Shown here in pieces: positions 22,991 through 34,328 of a stretch of 64,000 nt of DNA (within the stretch, counting starts at the first letter, position 1; every line of letters starts with the position of its first letter). The DNA is taken from NCBI GenBank assembly GCA_030144725.1, contig JASKMD010000016.1:859075-923074 (forward strand), in the 5' to 3' direction. The position numbers and the translations under genes were made by a program. The notes under the pieces were generated by a model. The model was given only the letters and a program-made list of their open reading frames with translations, ran no database searches and had not been told where the DNA came from. Source of the DNA: Haematococcus lacustris (Eukaryota > Chlorophyta > Chlorophyceae > Chlamydomonadales > Haematococcaceae).

Positions 22991-23910
22991 TTTATATCTA
23001 CTACATATAATGAGATATCTACTACATATATCTACTACATATAATACATGTAGTTGGGTGTTACTAGCGTTTAAAGACTCATTTACGGCTCATTTAGGAG
23101 GCCATAATAGGGGGTGAGGGCTGTTTAAAGGTGCGCTTTTCGCTGTTTGAGGTGCACTTTTCGCTGTTTAAGAACCATTTGAAAACTAAACATGCGTGTT
23201 TAAGGGACATTGCACCAGCCAACGCTCTCTAATCCTTACGCCTTTTCTGCATAAACAAAACTACTGAATCTGCGCTTACAACTATTGCACTTGCAGCTGG
23301 GCTTGCATGCTAAAACCTCACCCTGTCAGCCCTAACAGCCCAGAAAACAGCCCCGCCACACACGCACTCGCACACGCACACACACCCGCACACTTGCACA
23401 CACACGCCGCACACGCACACACACACCAAGCACTCACACACACACGCACGCACACACATGCACACACACACGCACGCACATGCACACACCAAGCACACAC
23501 GCACGCACACGCACACGCACACGCACGCGCACGCGCACGCGCACGCGCACGCTGACTCACACACACGCGCATGCACACACACACGCAGCACACGCACACA
23601 CACACCAAGCACACACACACACACACACACATGCACACACACACGCTCACACACACACACACCAAGCACACACACACACACGTACACGCACACACGCACG
23701 CACACGCACACACACGCACGCGCACGCACGCACACATGCACGCACACGCACACACCAAGCATACAACTCTTACCGTCACATGAAGGCTAGAAGCAAAGCA
23801 AGAAATATCTATCATAGATCTATCAAGAAATATCTATCATCTATCATAGAAATATATAACACATGTAATACATATATCTACTACATATAATGAGAGTGCG
23901 ATTTATATCT
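22990..23910. repeat. AT-rich CTACTACATATA segments around a (CA/CG)n tract
   Basis: TCTACTACATATAATGAGAT repeats at 22990-23050 and a related ATATCTACTACATATAATGA at 23875-23900 bracket an alternating CA/CG tract at about 23345-23760. The tract is largely (CACA)n and (CACGCG)n, alternating purine-pyrimidine and therefore Z-DNA-prone. No gene. Confidence 0.85.
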
Positions 23911-24552
23911 ACTAGCTTGTTCCACACAAAGCAAACCGTGGCCATCGCAAGCAATGTGGCTTGCTCAGCCTGGCCCAATCGCTTTTGCGCGGCCCAACCA
24001 CATTTGCGCGGCCCAACCAAAACCTGGCACTGGCTTGCCCTAGTCGTTTGGGGTCTAAGAGAGACACCGTACTATCTCTTTTGATTCGCGAGGCCCCGAA
24101 AAATAACACTAAATACTCTTTCCCGACCCAAAAAAAAGATTGTTTATTTCTTCCCGATGCAAACAATGCTGCAAAACACAGTTCTGAGGATGTGGGTGTG
24201 CTTCTTGGACATGTCACCATGTCAAGCTACCCGGTCACCCAGTCAAAGCCAGGATGCAAGGGTAGTGTCACCGTGCACCAAGTCACCAAATCTTGACTTT
24301 GCACTAGATAGGGCACTGAACCTCCCCCATGAAGTCATGGTGCTCCTGTGGCTGCTTGCAGTGCCTACATCCTCCTCTGAACACTCAAACTTGCGTGCCC
24401 TTGCAGTCGCCCATCACACAGGCAAATTAGTGCGGATATTCGTCATCCTAGGGGGGTAGTTTTTTGATGCGGTTCGCCTCGGATTGTCCTTGCGACTCCA
24501 ACGCCACTTGACGCTTGTTGAAATTCTGAGTATGTGAGCAGTTGGAGTGTAG

Positions 24553-24645
24553 GTACCTACAGTACTGTAGATGTCTACAGTACTGTAGATATCTACAGTA
24601 CTGTAGGTGTCTACAGTACTGTAGACGTCTACAGTACTGTAGGTC
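24553..24645. repeat. CTACAGTACTGTAG palindrome cluster 1
   Basis: Five copies of the perfect 14-bp palindrome CTACAGTACTGTAG spaced 18 bp apart. Confidence 0.95.
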
Positions 24646-24659
24646 AGATTTGACAAGGT

Positions 24660-25330
24660 CTCTTGTAAATAGGGTACCATGCTGTTCTCCACATTTAAAC
24701 CACCATTTGTTACCGCGATTGCACCGTCAGCTTCTGCGTGCTATAAATAGTGAGAGGCGTCGAAGCGTAGGCCCGCAAGCTCGATATGGATATTTGTGCC
24801 GAAAGTTGTGTCCACGCAATAAGGTCGCCATAGGGAGCTACATACATACGTGTAAGGTCTAAGGCCGGGGCCCGTCTCTATCGCAAGCTAGGTCCGTTCT
24901 GTCGGTTGTACTGGGTACCTCGGCTTGCAAGCTCCCGCAAAGCTGTGGATGTTGATGATGCCCCGCAATCACAACAACCTCGTGCACCGCACCCTCCCGT
25001 GTAATATCGAGTGCGGCAGAGATTGCCCCAAAAGTTGTTTGCGGTTGGCCCTCAACCATCCATCATTACATCTAACCTCACATCATTACATCATGACTCT
25101 TAGCCTACATCATTACATCACCACTTGTGGTCCTGCCAATCACTGCATGCATGGTATGGGCAAGGGATCTGACTCTTGCCAGGGCTGGTCTCGGGGTCGA
25201 TACCTAACCCTAGAGGCTGAATAATGCTGGGCTCGGCAACATAGGCACGCTTTGTTGTCAGCGCATTTGCATAGCACTGTCGGGATAGCAAACGAGCTTG
25301 GGCTACATTGAGTTGTTCCTGCATGGGGGT
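24660..25330 (-). repeat. Dispersed repeat, inverted relative of 45270-45960
   Basis: Read on the minus strand this matches 45270-45960 in order: a coding-like start (YANALTTKRAYVAEPS), then ATGTAATGATG repeats, GTTGTGGTTGCGGGGC..., the AGACGGGCCCCGGCC block and finally the AATGTGGAGAACAGCATGGT end. Two diverged copies in opposite orientation indicate a dispersed repeat of at least 0.65 kb. Class unknown. Confidence 0.7.
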
Positions 25331-25370
25331 GAAGGGGGCATGGGGGTTAAGGATGCATGGGGGGAAGGCA

Positions 25371-25803
25371 GCTACAGTACTGTAGACATCCTACAGTACT
25401 GTAGACACCCTACAGTACTGTAGACACCCTACAGTACTGTAGACACCTACAGTACTGTAGACACCTACAGTACTGTAGACACCTACAGTACTGTAGACAC
25501 CCTACAGTACTGTAGACATCCTACAGTACTGTAGACACCTACAGTACTGTAGACACCTACAGTACTGTAGACACCTACAGTACTGTAGACACCTACAGTA
25601 CTGTAGGTACCTACAGTACTGTAGACATCCTACAGTACTGTAGACACCTACAGTACTGTAGACACCTACAGTACTGTAGACACCCTACAGTACTGTAGAC
25701 ATCCTACAGTACTGTAGACACCTACAGTACTGTAGACACCTACAGTACTGTAGACACCTACAGTACTGTAGACACCTACAGTACTGTAGACACCTACAGC
25801 ACT
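25371..25803. repeat. CTACAGTACTGTAG palindrome array (main)
   Basis: About two dozen copies of the perfect palindrome CTACAGTACTGTAG with 4-5 nt spacers (ACAC, ACACC, ACATC, one GTAC), giving an 18/19-bp period. It abuts the GCAGCAGCAG/GGGGGG array without a gap. Confidence 0.96.
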
Positions 25804-26535
25804 GTAGGCAGCAGCAGCATGGGTGGCAGCAGCAGCAGGGGGGGGGGCAGCAGCAGCAGTAGGGGGGCAGCAGCAGCAGCAGTAGGGGGGCAGCAGCAGC
25901 AGCAGTAGGGGGGCAGCAGCAGCAGCAGTAGGGGGGCAGCAGCAGCAGCAGCAGGGGGGCAGCAGCAGCAGCAGTAGGGGGGCAGCAGCAGCAGCAGGGG
26001 GGGGGGCAGCAGCAGCAGTAGGGGGGCAGCAGCAGCAGCAGTAGGGGGGCAACAGCAGCAGCAGTAGGGGGGCAGCAGCAGCAGCAGTAGGGGGGCAGCA
26101 GCAGCAGCAGTAGGGGGGCAGCAGCAGCAGCAGCAGCAGGGGGGCAGCAGCAGCAGCAGTAGGGGGGCAGCAGCAGCTGCAGTAGGGGGGCAGCAGCAGC
26201 AGCAGTAGGGGGGCAGCAGCAGCAGCAGTAGGGGGGCAGCAGCAGCAGCAGCAGGGGGGCAGCAGCAGCAGCAGTAGGGGGGCAGCAGCAGCAGCAGTAG
26301 GGGGGCAGCAGCAGCAGCAGCAGCAGGGGCGCAGCAGCAGCAGCGGGGGGGCAGCAGCAGCAGCAGGGGCGCAGCAGCAGCAGCAGCAGGGGGGCAGCAG
26401 CAGCAGCAGGGGGGCAGCAGCAGCAGCAGGGGGGCAGCAGCAGCAGCAGGGGCGAAGCAGCAGCAGCAGTAGGGGGGCAGCAGCAGCAGTAGGGGGGCAG
26501 CAGCAGCAGCAGCAGGGGCGCAGCAGCAGATATAG
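25804..26535. repeat. GCAGCAGCAGCAGTAGGGGGG minisatellite
   Basis: Units of about 18-24 bp, alternating (CAG)4-6, optional TAG, and a run of five or six G. No reading frame here is meaningful. Confidence 0.95.
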
Positions 26536-26624
26536 TAGGGGCACTGTAGCACCTACCTACCTTTTGGCTGCTTGATGACTGCTGCTAGGAAGGGGGGGGG
26601 AGTGGAAGAGTGAAGGCGGGGAGG

Positions 26625-26966
26625 GGGGGTAGATGTGGAAGGCGGGAGGTGGGAGGCAGGGAGGCGGGAGACGGGGAGGCGGGAGGCAGGGAGGCGGGAG
26701 GTGGGGAGGCGGGAGGCTCAACCGGGTTGGGCTGGGCGGGGGTGGGTTGGGTTGGGGGCATGGGTTTGGGTGGGTGGGGCATGGGTTATGGGCATGGGTT
26801 GGGGTGGGTGGGGGCATGGGTGGGGGTGGGGGCAGGGGAGGGAGCGGGGGCGGGGGGCGGGGGCGGGGGCGGGGGCGGGGGCGGGGGCGGGGGCGGGGGC
26901 GGGGGCGGGGGCGGGGGCGGGGGCGGGGGCGGGGGCGGGGGCGGGGGCGGGGGCGGGGGCGGGGGA
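26625..26966. repeat. G-rich repeats ending in (GGGGGC)n
   Basis: GGGAGGC-type repeats at 26625-26725 and GGGTTGGG-type at 26730-26835, then about 20 copies of GGGGGC at 26840-26966. The latter can form G-quadruplexes. Confidence 0.9.
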
Positions 26967-26999
26967 GGATGAATTGGGAGGGGGTGGTTGTGTAGGGGA

Positions 27000-27790
27000 A
27001 AGGGAAGTGGAAGGGAGGTGCCCACTAGACCTGCAACCAAGGGGCGTGCACGTGCGGTAGGGTGACCAGGCTGGGCACTGTGTTAGCTATCACCGTGGCC
27101 TTACCTTTGTGGTCCTCCTGGCCTCCTACCTGCTCAAACCAGGCAACATATCCCATGCGCCAGTGGGTGGGACTGCGGTGGGGAGTGTAGGGTGTAGGGA
27201 AGGGAAGGTGGGGTGAGGTGGGGGTTGCGATGCCACGTCAATCGAAGGGTGGGAGAGGGGAAGAGGAGGCTTGACAAGTATGGGAGGGGAGAGGGAGGGA
27301 GAGGGGGAAGGGAGGGGTGGGAAGAGGGTGGGTGGGGTGGGCTTTCTCCTGGCTGCTGGGATGTCAGGGGAGAGGTGACGGGGAGGGGGGAAGTGGGGGG
27401 TGGGTAGAGGTGGAAGTGGAGGGACGACAAGCTGGGCGTTGGTGGTGGGCGTGGGAAAGGGGAGGAAAAGGGGATGGGGAAGGGTGTGACGATCAATCCT
27501 GCAGCGTGACAAGGGGCATGCTAGCGGTTAAGGTGGGTACAGGGTGCCACATACCTGCACTCACCTTTTGCTGGGGTGTGGTGTATATGTGTGTGGGAGG
27601 AAGGGGAGGAAGGGGAGGGAAGGGAAGGAGAGGTCCATGGGGAGGGCGAGAGAAGTGGGGAGGGCATCGATAGTCTCAGGTGTAGGCGCACAAGACCTGC
27701 GGCAATGGTGTGACGATTTGTCAACGGAAGCAAACATTGGACATGGGTACTGGATGCACTCACCATTAGAGTAGGGAGATGTAGAGCTGG
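27000..27790. other. Polypurine tracts with recurrent tail motif
   Basis: Three purine-rich stretches are each followed by variants of a tail containing CCTGCAGC and CAAGGGGC(A/G)TG, at about 27020-27075, 27484-27530 and 27690-27720. No gene supported. Confidence 0.5.
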
Positions 27791-27834
27791 CAGATGGAGG
27801 GGCAGGTGTAGCAGCCCTCCATTACAACCCACCT

Positions 27835-28165
27835 GGGCTGGGCTGGGCTGGGCTGGGCTGGGCTGGGCTGGGCTGGGCTGGGCTGGGCTGGGCTGGGCTG
27901 GGCTGGGCTGGGCTGGGCTGGGCTGGGCTGGGCTGGGCTGGGCTGGGCTGGGCTGGGCTGGGCTGGGCTGGGCTGGGCTGGGCTGGGCTGGGCTGGGCTG
28001 GGCTGGGCTGGGCTGGGCTGGGCTGGGCTGGGCTGGGCTGGGCTGGGCTGGGCTGGGCTGGGCTGGGCTGGGCTGGGCTGGGCTGGGCTGGGCTGGGCTG
28101 GGCTGGGCTGGGCTGGGCTGGGCTGGGCTGGGCTGGGCTGGGCTGGGCTGGGCTGGGCTGGGCTG
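27835..28165. repeat. (GGGCT)n array, opposite strand of CCCAG
   Basis: About 330 bp of perfect GGGCT, the reverse complement of the CCCAG/AGCCC unit at 11.3 and 47.7 kb. A (GGT)n run follows at 28213-28243. Confidence 0.97.
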
Positions 28166-28489
28166 CAACACAAGGGAGGCAACAGTGGGAACGTTGTGAG
28201 AAGTTATGAAATGGTGGTGGTGGTGGTGGTGGTGGTGGTGGTGAGGGGGACTGGGAGGGGGTGGTGAACAAGGGGGTACTAGGCGTGATTGTAAGACCTG
28301 CAGCAACCAGGTGTGGTAGCGGTTAGGCTGGATACTAAGGGCTACGCTGCGCAATGCTAGCTCCTTCTAAGCTCTTACCTTGGTCCTAAGCTCTTACCAT
28401 AGTCCGTCTGGCCTCTTCGCTGCTCACAACACGTTGCACCTGCCTTGCGTTGGTGCATCAATGCTTGCGATTCATTGCGGAGAATCGTT

Positions 28490-28860
28490 GCGAGGAAACT
28501 GGCCGCGAGGCTAGCTGCGATGCTGGCTGCGAGGCTGGCTGCGAGGCTGGCTGCGAAACTGGCTGCGAGGCTGGCTGCGAGGAAATGGCTGCGAGGTGGG
28601 CTGCGAGGTGAGATCCTCGCACCGAGCTGCCTCACAGGTATGCTTCTGCGTTGCTGGACCAGCTGTGTGGCCGCGAGGTTGTCTGCCGAGTATGTGGCTG
28701 CGAGTATGGGCTAGATGTGGCTGCGAGTATGGGTAACCTCGTGCGATGCCATCTGTGGACCAGCTATGTGGCCGCGAGGTTGTCTGCCGAGTATGTGGCT
28801 GCGAGTATGGGCTAGATGTGGCTGCGAGTATGGGTAACCTCGTGCGATGCCATCGCTGCA
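28490..28860. repeat. GCTGGCTGCGAG minisatellite and 101-bp tandem duplication
   Basis: 12-bp units GAGGCTGGCTGC at 28505-28605, then a 101-bp unit starting GGACCAGCT at 28656 and again at 28757. Confidence 0.85.
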
Positions 28861-28949
28861 ATACCGGCTACACGATGCTGCGACTAAGTGTTGGACGGAT
28901 GCCTTGAATGCAAGTGAGATGTTCAGAATTTTTCTAAGTGCTTAAAGGC

Positions 28950-29280
28950 TACAGTACTGTAAGTGGTCTCTCGAGGTACCTCGAGGTACCTCGAGGTACT
29001 GTAGATGTCTACAGTACTGTAGATGTCTACAGTACTGTAGATGTCTACAGTACTGTAGATGTCTACAGTACTGTAGGTACCTACAGTACTGTAAATGGTC
29101 TCCGGAGGTACCTCGAGATACCTCGAGGTACTGTAGATGTCTACAGTACTGTAGATGTCTACAGTACTGTAGATGGCTACAGTACTGTAGATGTCTACAG
29201 TACTGTAGGTACCTACAGTACTGTAAATGACCTCTCGAGGTACCCCGACAGTACTGTAGACACCTACAGTACTGTAGCAT
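28950..29280. repeat. CTACAGTACTGTAG palindrome cluster 3
   Basis: About a dozen CTACAGTACTGTAG copies, interleaved with TCGAGGTACCTCGAGGTAC segments that are themselves palindromic. The block 28965-29095 is repeated as 29096-29230. Confidence 0.93.
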
Positions 29281-30776
29281 GGCCGTATCTCACCAACCGC
29301 GCAAAATCACGAATTTTAGTTTCAACCCCCAATCTTACAATGCCTTCATTTGACTATGTACCAAGTCCGAGGCTCTGAATCTCAAAAATGCTGTTACTAA
29401 TTTGCCTGAGTGATGCCGCAGCTTTGGCCAAGGCGAAGACCCCAGCAGCTGACTCGGTGCGGCCAGCCACCCCGGCTGCTGACCTGGTGCGGCCAGCCAC
29501 ACCGGCTGTTGCCCTAGCCTGGCCAACCACCCCAACAGCTGACTTCTTGCAGCCAGCCACCCCGGCTGCTAACTTGCTAACTACCCACTCCTCGTTGTTG
29601 GCACTGCCATCTTCGCCGCTGCTGTTGTCGCCGTTGCTGTTGTTGGCGCTGTTGCTGTTGGCGTTGCTGCTGTAGGCGCTGCTGCTAGTGTTGCACACCA
29701 AGCGTGCCGGCTTGCGTGTGGGGGTGGGTGTGGCTTGTGCTGCTGGTGGCTTAGGCTTGTTCCTAGAGCCCAATGGCCTGCCACGTTTGCGAATGGTTGG
29801 ACCATCTGCCGTTGCTGCAGCTGGCTTGGCTGAAGGCTTGGCTGTTGGCATCGCTCTTGTGATGGCGGACCACTGCTGAGCTGCCACCATCAGCCCAACG
29901 GCTGTCATGGACTGTCCTCCATGGGCAGCTCGCTCCAGGGAGTCCTCCATGGGCAGCTCGCTGGTAGCTGTCGTCAAAAGCACGCAGAGTGCCAGCATTC
30001 TTGTAGCCGCTGAGGACGAGGTCACTCATGCCGTTGATGTGCTTGTGGGCTGCAACAACCCACACCAGGCTGAGAGGCTTGAGATACTTGCCGCTGAGGT
30101 CAAGCTTCGTGTCCTCTGCTGTTGTGCCTGCATCAAGCTGTGAAGTGATCTGTTGCACGCTGTCCTGGATGAAGCTCTGCTTGATGTGATGCTTGAATGT
30201 ACGGTTGATGGCTGTGTCCAGCACCTGGGTACATCAGGCATGAGGCAATGGTGTGGGCAGGCAGTGGCTAGCTGCCGCATATTGTTGTGTATGCAGGCAA
30301 CGGCTAGCTATTCAGTAGAGCAGCAAAGGGAGCAAGGGCATGGTGATGGCACTAGTAAGGAAGCTAAACTAAGTAGCCATACCACTAATGATGATCAGTA
30401 GCAACAACAGCCATTACTAACCTGTAGATCTTGGTACTTGCTGAGAGTGGCTCTCCTGCCAGCGGTGGGTGAATGGTGATGCCCGAAGCCGCGCAACAGG
30501 CTCGCCTAGGCCTCTGCTGTGAGCTGTGTGAGGGAGCCCTTCAGAAACCACCCCCTAACCGTGGACTCACGCAGCTTGTTGTAAGTCTCAGGCTGTGTGA
30601 GCTTCAAATGCTGAACGGCCGGGCTGTAACCGCCGCAGGCTGGTACGGCTTGCAGGGTGGGCCGGATGCTGGCGGGGTGCCACCAGTTCGCATGCGACCT
30701 GCCGGTTCGGCTGGGAGGAGGAGGCGTGCTTGGCGACGCGGCAGGGTCTCGGGCCAGCAGCAGCCCGATGCTAGAT

Positions 30777-30789
30777 AGCTTGCGAGGTC
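30777..30789. repeat. Left target-site duplication of retrotransposon copy A
   Basis: AGCTTGCGAGGTC, identical to 34090-34102. A preceding T on both sides may extend it to 14 bp. Confidence 0.9.
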
Positions 30790-33700
30790 CCACTAGACCC
30801 AAAGCGGGCACTAAACGGCACAAGGACGGCAGGCATGTCCACACCATCCCGGCGGACATCGTGCGCATACCAGGCCTTGACCTCCCGGGGCTCTCAAGCT
30901 GGAAGGTGGACAAAGCCTGCCGGTGCAAACTCACGGACTTAGGGCGCACACTCGGGGCCATGTACGACCACCAAGAGGTCATCACCAGCATAGACGGCTG
31001 GCAATGGGACGGCATCAATAAGGAAAGTTACTACAAGGTGCACTGGAAGCCTACAGTCATAGAACGGTGGGCATTACACTTGTGTGCTAAAGAAGGCTAT
31101 ACACCCACACACATAGAGACCATCAGCAGGGAAGAGGCTAAGGACGTATGCACTTGTGAGCTGTGCTGGCTACCAAGAAGGGACAGCCCAATGTGCCACA
31201 ACTGCAAGAGGGCCTACCACCCAGCTTGCCTTGAGAAAGCCCTCCTGTCCGGACATAAGGAACCCGGCTACTGGCTGTGCCCCATATGCAAGTTTGGCAG
31301 CAACGACTTCAAGACTACCATGCGCAAGTCAGCGCACTCGGACCTCGTACGAGTACACTGGCGCCCCACCCTTGAACCGGCACCGCTCATCACGGCACAC
31401 CTGGACTACACGGCTAAGCGCAACGTCTACGACGATGAAAATAGGAAGATACAAGAGTCCAGACATGCGAGGCCTGACGCGAACCTGCCGGACCACACCC
31501 GGCAGGGATTGCCGGACCCGCACAATTGGCTACCCTGGTGCATTAACCTGCACTCGAAGGCCACCTTCCACACGTACCCCATCAACCCGCAGACGGACAT
31601 CGTCGGCACGGGCAAATGCGAAACCTTCCTCCAACTTCACCCCCACATGACCACCCCCGCGATGAGCCTCAACACGGGGGAGCCCATCATGCCACAGCAC
31701 GACCTAGTGCAACACGTAACGGTCCACGATGAGTCGGGCCGCACAGTAGGCCTTCTGGACAAACACCAACACCAACACCTCCATGCTTGGTTACAACACA
31801 CACCACACGCACGCAACCTGGCTACAGAACTGGTGGCCCTCCTTAGGAGACATGACACACAGAGCAACCACCACCCCATGCGAGCGGCACAAGACAAAGC
31901 CCTCACCACCCTACACACCACACGAAGCTTTCCAAGTACCGTCCAAAGGTGGGCTGATCCACTCACAGTTAGACCGGAAACCACCACCTACTGGAGCCCT
32001 GACATCAATGACACGGCCTTTGGTGCACACCACAACTGCCTACTGGTACGCCACACTGGGCTATCCACATGGAACGTACCGGCAGACGATGCGGTGGCAT
32101 TCAAATGCGTAAACCATGCCATACACTCAGCTACCCAGGTGGAGGCCATGGCAACCATCATGCTGATTCCTGGGAAAAAGGGCATCTCCTACCCCAAACA
32201 CATTGACACCCTAAGACGCTACCCTGAATACTGCCAGCACCTGGCCAGCATACCCCCCACGAAGACCAAATGCTCCAAGCCAGGCAAGCACGCCAACCTC
32301 CACGTCTATATCATCTGGAATGCAGCAGGACAACAACTCGTCACCAAAGGCAACCCCCAAGGATGGCTGGCTAGCACTGCCACTGCCCTCCACCCTAAGC
32401 GGGACACACACCCAATCCACAACAGACCCACGAATCAAAGTCAGCCGGCCACACCCCCCAGCGGTCACAAACAACACATGCGCCTGGACAGGGACCTCCC
32501 CACCTCGGGGCACCAACGCAGCCACCACCAGCTCACGCAACACTCCACGACGCAACCACGGATGGCCATCACCGAATGGGCCACGCTCGCGTACTCGGAC
32601 GGCAGCTGCATTAAGACCTCGGGGCCAGCCCCAGCGAGCGTCGGGGCGGGGGTTTATATCCCGGAGACCAACGTCCTCATCACCGTCGCCTTGGACGACC
32701 CAGAAAGCAACACCATCAACAAGGCGGAACTCACGGCGATACACGCGGCACTCACAGGGGGGGCCAAACGCATTGCCACCGACAGCCTCTGCTCTATCTA
32801 CCAGATACGCCGAGCCCTCGCTAATCCGATGTCGCTCACCACACACAGGCACAACGACATCCTGACCGCTATCGCCACCCTCATCATCGATAGCCCCGTC
32901 ACGATCCACTTCTACAAAGTACGGGCCCACTCGGGAATTATCGGCAACGAAGGCGCCGATGCCCTCGCCAAGCACGCGGCGCTACACCCAGAGCTTGCCA
33001 ACACCCCGGCCTACCGCCCTACCACACGGAAAGAGACCAACACCTGGCTCAACAACGAAGCCGACGGCGAAACCCCCGCACCACTGCCGGACTGCCGCCA
33101 AAGCGTGCGAGCACACATGCACCGCAAACACAGCCTCGGTCTCGCCAATCAGGACAGTATCTACTACCAGATGTCCCAGGAGATCGCCAAAGCCGCGGCG
33201 AAAGGAGCTGGCGAAAGGGTGATGGCCGACACGAACATCTCCACACCCGCGCAACGAACTGCCCTTCTCTACCGTACCGGCGGGCTCTATAACCAAAAGC
33301 TGGCCATGCGTTGGAAACGGGCGACCGACGACCGGTGCCCACTCTGCGGGGAAGCCGATAGTGCCACTCACCTCCTCTCGGGCTGCAGCAAGACACTGCC
33401 GATGGTGCAAGAAAGGCATAACGGGGCCGGTCGCCTCATCGCTAAAGCCATAAGCAAGGGTACCCTAGGCGGGTACATCAGCTTTGCGGACACCGGCAGC
33501 TGGGAGAAGGGCGCAAAAGAAGACCTCGACCTCCCTAACGACACACTACACACAACACTACGAGCACTCGGACTGAAGAAAGCAACAACCAAAAACACCA
33601 CCAGACCGGACATTCTCATGGCGATGCCAACAACGAAGACGGGCAAACGTGTCAAAGCCATCAAACGGGTCATCATCATAGAAATCAAACACTGCTCGAA

Positions 33701-33983
33701 CTCAAGGTGGACGGATCAATTAGACAAGGCACTCAACCACAACACCAACCTAGCTCAAACCATACGCAAGGTAGGCCACATGGTGGAGATTATACCCATC
33801 CTCCTGGGCATAGGGGGCATAACGTATGAAGCACACACACGGCAACACCTCCTGGCCTTGGGAATCTCACAAGATAACACTACTAAACTATTACACAAGT
33901 TAACAAGACACGCGGTGGAGACAGCCCACTCCATTGCAAAGACGAGCTACAGTCTCAGGGCTACTAAGAGGGAGGGAGGGTAG
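30790..33983 (+). CDS. Retrotransposon polyprotein C-terminal part: PHD finger, RNase H, CCHC, REL-like nuclease
   Basis: One uninterrupted frame, without its own start because the copy is 5'-truncated. A PHD finger (C4HC3) is coded at 31155-31289: CELC, nine residues, CHNC, then YHPAC and CPIC. RNase H follows, with DGSC (Asp at 32598), KAEL (Glu at 32727), ATDS (Asp at 32781), the KVRAHSG segment and NEGADALAKHA (Asp at 32958), so all four catalytic residues are present. After it come a CCHC finger CPLCGEADSATHLLSGC (33336-33386) and RPD (33603-33611) ... IIIEIK (Glu at 33681), the PD-(D/E)xK pattern of the restriction-like endonuclease of R2-type and Dualen elements. RNase H is needed to remove the RNA template; the REL-like nuclease could nick target DNA. 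Stop TAG at 33981-33983. Confidence 0.88.
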
Positions 33984-34089
33984 GGGGGTCGCCTCTTTCT
34001 TGGCTTGATTGGTGGGAGCATGCCGCGCCCCAGGCGGTAGCTCCTCCCTTAATGCACGCCGGTGAATACCGGAGTAGTCTTCTTCTTCT
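30790..34089 (+). mobile_element. RandI/Dualen-like non-LTR retrotransposon, 5'-truncated copy A
   Basis: A 3.3-kb insertion bounded by a 13-bp direct duplication. It starts inside the polyprotein at the point matching about 61841 of copy B, so the endonuclease and reverse transcriptase are missing, as is typical of target-primed reverse transcription. The 3' UTR (33984-34077) is followed by (TCT)4 at 34078-34089, not poly(A). Copy C has the same UTR with seven units, so this simple repeat is the true 3' terminus. Confidence 0.9.
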
Positions 34090-34102
34090 AGCTTGCGAGG
34101 TC
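34090..34102. repeat. Right target-site duplication of copy A
   Basis: AGCTTGCGAGGTC directly after the (TCT)n tail, matching 30777-30789. Confidence 0.9.
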
Positions 34103-34328
34103 TGCCCGGCCCACGCTTCGCGTCAGCCGCATCTTCATGATCGAGAGCCCTTCGATGGAGCATTTCATCGTGCTGGTCAACCTGGCATTGCAAGTTCTCG
34201 GCTGCGTCGTTGGCACTGATGCCACGGACCACAAAGCGGTCCATCGCATCGATAGTTATGCAGGTCGAACAATTGTTTGACCACTTCGCTATTCAGTCAA
34301 AATCCACATTGTTTACTCGTTCGCGATT

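Larger units (their letters stand above)
29354..34244 (-). pseudogene. Decayed pogo/CENP-B-like DDE transposase gene, split by retrotransposon copy A
   Basis: The N-terminal part starts MDRFVVRG at 34244 and reaches an AT-hook (GPGRPRK) at 34090, where copy A is inserted. Removing the insert and one copy of the 13-bp target duplication leaves the frame intact into 30789-30422, with TQPETYNKLRESTVRGWF (HTH-like N-terminal region) and PTAGRRATLSKYQDLQ. A GT-AG intron (30421-30225) follows, then VLDTAINRTFKHHIKQ...LVWVVAAHKHINGMSD, which resembles the C-terminal end of pogo/CENP-B-type DDE transposases, a second AT-hook (RKRGRPLG) and VAGRTRSAAG-type repeats, ending at 29354. Defects besides the insertion: an in-frame TAG at 30506-30508 and a 28-bp tandem duplication (GTCCTCCATGGGCAGCTCGC at 29915 and 29943) that shifts the frame. 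The catalytic DDE core is absent. Family assignment is from remembered motifs and is moderate. Confidence 0.55.

Noticed and set aside
23310..23890. His/Thr- and Cys/Val-rich frames
   Set aside because: CA/CG dinucleotide tract; no coding signal.
25371..25803. CRISPR-like array of CTACAGTACTGTAG
   Set aside because: Spacers are only 4-5 nt and nearly identical; this is a palindromic satellite.
25666..26552. Poly-Ala/Leu/Cys frames about 290 residues long
   Set aside because: Frame reading of the CAG/GGGGGG minisatellite.
32211..32975. 254-residue minus-strand frame inside copy A
   Set aside because: Shadow of the RNase H/PHD coding frame; the + strand frame has the domains and all catalytic residues.
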